Shown piece after piece: positions 3,649 to 5,067 of a stretch of 5,067 nt of DNA. This DNA comes from Paracoccaceae bacterium. GTDB lineage: Bacteria; Pseudomonadota; Alphaproteobacteria; Rhodobacterales; Rhodobacteraceae. Location of the stretch: contig SKOX01000336.1 in assembly GCA_007119835.1 (NCBI GenBank), positions 1-5,067 on the forward strand, given 5' to 3'. Positions within the stretch are counted from its first letter, which is position 1, and the number at the start of each line of letters is the position of its first letter. The position numbers and the translations under genes are program-made. The notes beneath the pieces are model-generated. The model had not been told where the DNA came from, did not search any database, and saw only the letters and a list, made by a program, of their open reading frames with translations.

Positions 3649-5067
3649 TTGGTCGTCAGAAGCATCACCGACAGCCTGTCGAGGCGCCTCGAGGAGACGC
3701 TCGACGGGGTCTCGGAGAGCATGTTCGACACCGTGGTCCGGCTTGGCGTCACCGGCCTCAGCCGTGCGGGCAAGACGGTGTTCATCACGTCGCTCGTCAA
3801 CAATCTGCTCGCCCGCTCGCGGGTGCCGCAACTCCGCGCCGAGGGCGAGGGGCGAATCCGCTCGGTCTACCTCCAGCCCCAGCCCGACCAGACCCTGCCG
3901 CGCTTCGCCTACGAGGACCATCTCGCGGCCCTGACCGCGCCCGAGCCGCACTGGCCGCAGAGCACGCGCACGATTTCGACGCTGCGGTTGTCGTTCCGCG
4001 TCACGCCGTCGTCGTTCCTCTCAGGCCTCACCGGCACCCGGACGATGCATCTTGACGTGGTCGACTATCCCGGCGAATGGCTGCTCGACCTGCCGCTGAT
4101 GGGCCAGGACTTCACCACCTGGTCCGAGGCGACCCTCGCGGCCGCGCGCGAGCCCGGGCGGCGCCCGCATGCCGAGGCGTTCCTCGCGCACCTCGCGACC
4201 ATCGATCCCGGAGCCAGGCTCGACGAGACCGACGCGCGCATGCTGGCCGGCCTCTTTACCGAATACCTCGCCGCGCTCAGGGCTTCGGGGCTGTCGGCGG
4301 TGGCGCCGGGTCGGTTCCTGATGCCGGGCGACCTCGAGGGCTCGCCCGCGCTCACCTTCTGCCCGCTGCCGCGGCCGGACCGGCGCGGCTCGTCCTCGCT
4401 CTGGCGCGCCTTCGAGCGGCGATTCGAGGCCTACAAGCGCGTGGTGGTGGCGCCGTTCTTCCGCAACCATTTCGCGCGGCTCGACCGCCAGGTGGTGCTG
4501 ATCGACGCGCTCGGCGCGATCAACGACGGGCCGCGCGCGGTGGAGGACCTGCGCACCGCCATGGCGGAGATCCTCGCGAGCTTCCGCCCGGGCCGGTCGT
4601 CTTGGCTCTGGCCGATCCTCGGCCGGCGGATCGACCGGATCCTGTTCGCCGCAACGAAGGCCGACCACCTGCACCATTCCCAGCACCCGCAGCTTTCGGC
4701 GATCACCGAGGCGCTGGTGGCGGATGCCCGCCGGCGCGCCGACTTCCGGGGCGCGCGGACGGGGGCGCTGGCGATCGCGGCCCTTCGTGCCACGGTCGAG
4801 ACGACGGTGACGCGCGGCAACCGCAGCGTCGACGTGGTGCGGGGCCGGCTGATCGAGACCGGCGAGGAGGCCGCGCTCCATCCCGGGCGGCTGCCGGACG
4901 ACCCGGGCGTGCTGCTATCGCCGGCCCGGATGCGGGCGGAGGACTGGGGCGACGCGGCTTATCGGGTGACGCGCTTCGCGCCGCCGAAGCTCGCGCTCGG
5001 CCCCGGCGAGGGGCTGCCGCATATCCGGCTCGACCGCGCGCTCGAATTCCTGATCGGGGACAAGCTG
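3649..5067 (+). CDS. ycjX: YcjX-family (DUF463) P-loop GTPase-like stress protein, right end cut off
   Basis: The open frame covers 473 codons and runs off the window. It ends ALEFLIGDKL, which resembles the usual C-terminus of this family, so only a few codons and the stop are probably missing. YcjX proteins are P-loop nucleotide-binding proteins; in E. coli ycjX is paired with ycjF beside the phage-shock genes, and the role is still unclear. Motifs seen: Walker A GLSRAGKT (36-43), DYPGEW (139-144) as the DxxG-like switch, and TKAD (336-339) in the place of the guanine-specificity NKxD. The family's RRIDRILFAATKADHLHHSQHPQL block (326-349) and NHFARLDRQVVLIDAL stretch are well kept. The start is TTG at 3649, preceded by GGGGGGA (3637-3643) 5 bases upstream. 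An in-frame stop at 3616 excludes anything much longer, and the first ATG (3721) lies only 11 codons before the Walker A, removing the conserved N-terminal helix. A ycjF-like gene may follow outside the window. Confidence 0.93.
   Translation, partial: MVVRSITDSLSRRLEETLDGVSESMFDTVVRLGVTGLSRAGKTVFITSLVNNLLARSRVPQLRAEGEGRIRSVYLQPQPDQTLPRFAYEDHLAALTAPEPHWPQSTRTISTLRLSFRVTPSSFLSGLTGTRTMHLDVVDYPGEWLLDLPLMGQDFTTWSEATLAAAREPGRRPHAEAFLAHLATIDPGARLDETDARMLAGLFTEYLAALRASGLSAVAPGRFLMPGDLEGSPALTFCPLPRPDRRGSSSLWRAFERRFEAYKRVVVAPFFRNHFARLDRQVVLIDALGAINDGPRAVEDLRTAMAEILASFRPGRSSWLWPILGRRIDRILFAATKADHLHHSQHPQLSAITEALVADARRRADFRGARTGALAIAALRATVETTVTRGNRSVDVVRGRLIETGEEAALHPGRLPDDPGVLLSPARMRAEDWGDAAYRVTRFAPPKLALGPGEGLPHIRLDRALEFLIGDKL

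Noticed and set aside
4021..4881. 286-codon minus-strand frame opposite the ycjX-family gene
   Set aside because: It is the antisense shadow of a strongly conserved GTPase-like protein, and its product is a low-complexity Arg/Gly/Glu/Ala mix.

Overview
The window is uniformly GC-rich and reads as an ordinary chromosomal segment of an alphaproteobacterium, most likely a member of the Rhodobacterales or a near relative. This rests on the truA-cutA pair, an alphaproteobacterial-type YcjX-family protein, a 68-residue cold-shock protein, and an orphan BrnA-like protein of a kind I recall from Rhodobacterales. No species can be named from the sequence alone. I see no insertion sequence, CRISPR array, rRNA or tRNA.

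Layout: positions 1-36 are the last codons of a plus-strand gene with a hydrophobic C-terminus. Three small minus-strand genes follow, read right to left: an orphan BrnA/DUF4415-type ribbon-helix-helix protein (1110-1436), a 69-residue cytoplasmic protein of unknown function (752-961), and a secreted, extremely acidic 122-residue protein of unknown function (252-620). Each has its own Shine-Dalgarno sequence, and they are separated by 131-148 base gaps rich in inverted repeats. A 322-base divergent gap containing two tandem-repeat blocks then leads to a plus-strand cold-shock gene (1759-1965), which ends in a good intrinsic terminator (2050-2085). A 319-base stretch without a convincing gene follows. 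Next comes a minus-strand tRNA-modification and metal-tolerance pair, truA then cutA (3549 down to 2405). A divergently transcribed ycjX-family GTPase gene starts at 3649 with TTG and runs off the right edge almost complete.

The identifiable genes are housekeeping or stress-related: TruA (tRNA pseudouridine 38-40), CutA (periplasm/cytosol trimer of uncertain role), Csp (RNA chaperone) and YcjX (stress-linked P-loop protein). Nothing ties them into one pathway. The unexplained content lies in the small genes on the left and their spacers: overlapping perfect palindromes upstream of the acidic secreted protein, an 11-base-period repeat between the BrnA-like gene and csp that could be a ribbon-helix-helix operator, a shared 8-mer (GCAGGATC on the minus strand) in front of all three small genes, and a long imperfect inverted repeat. 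These are candidate regulatory elements. I do not find clear evidence for a new multi-gene system.
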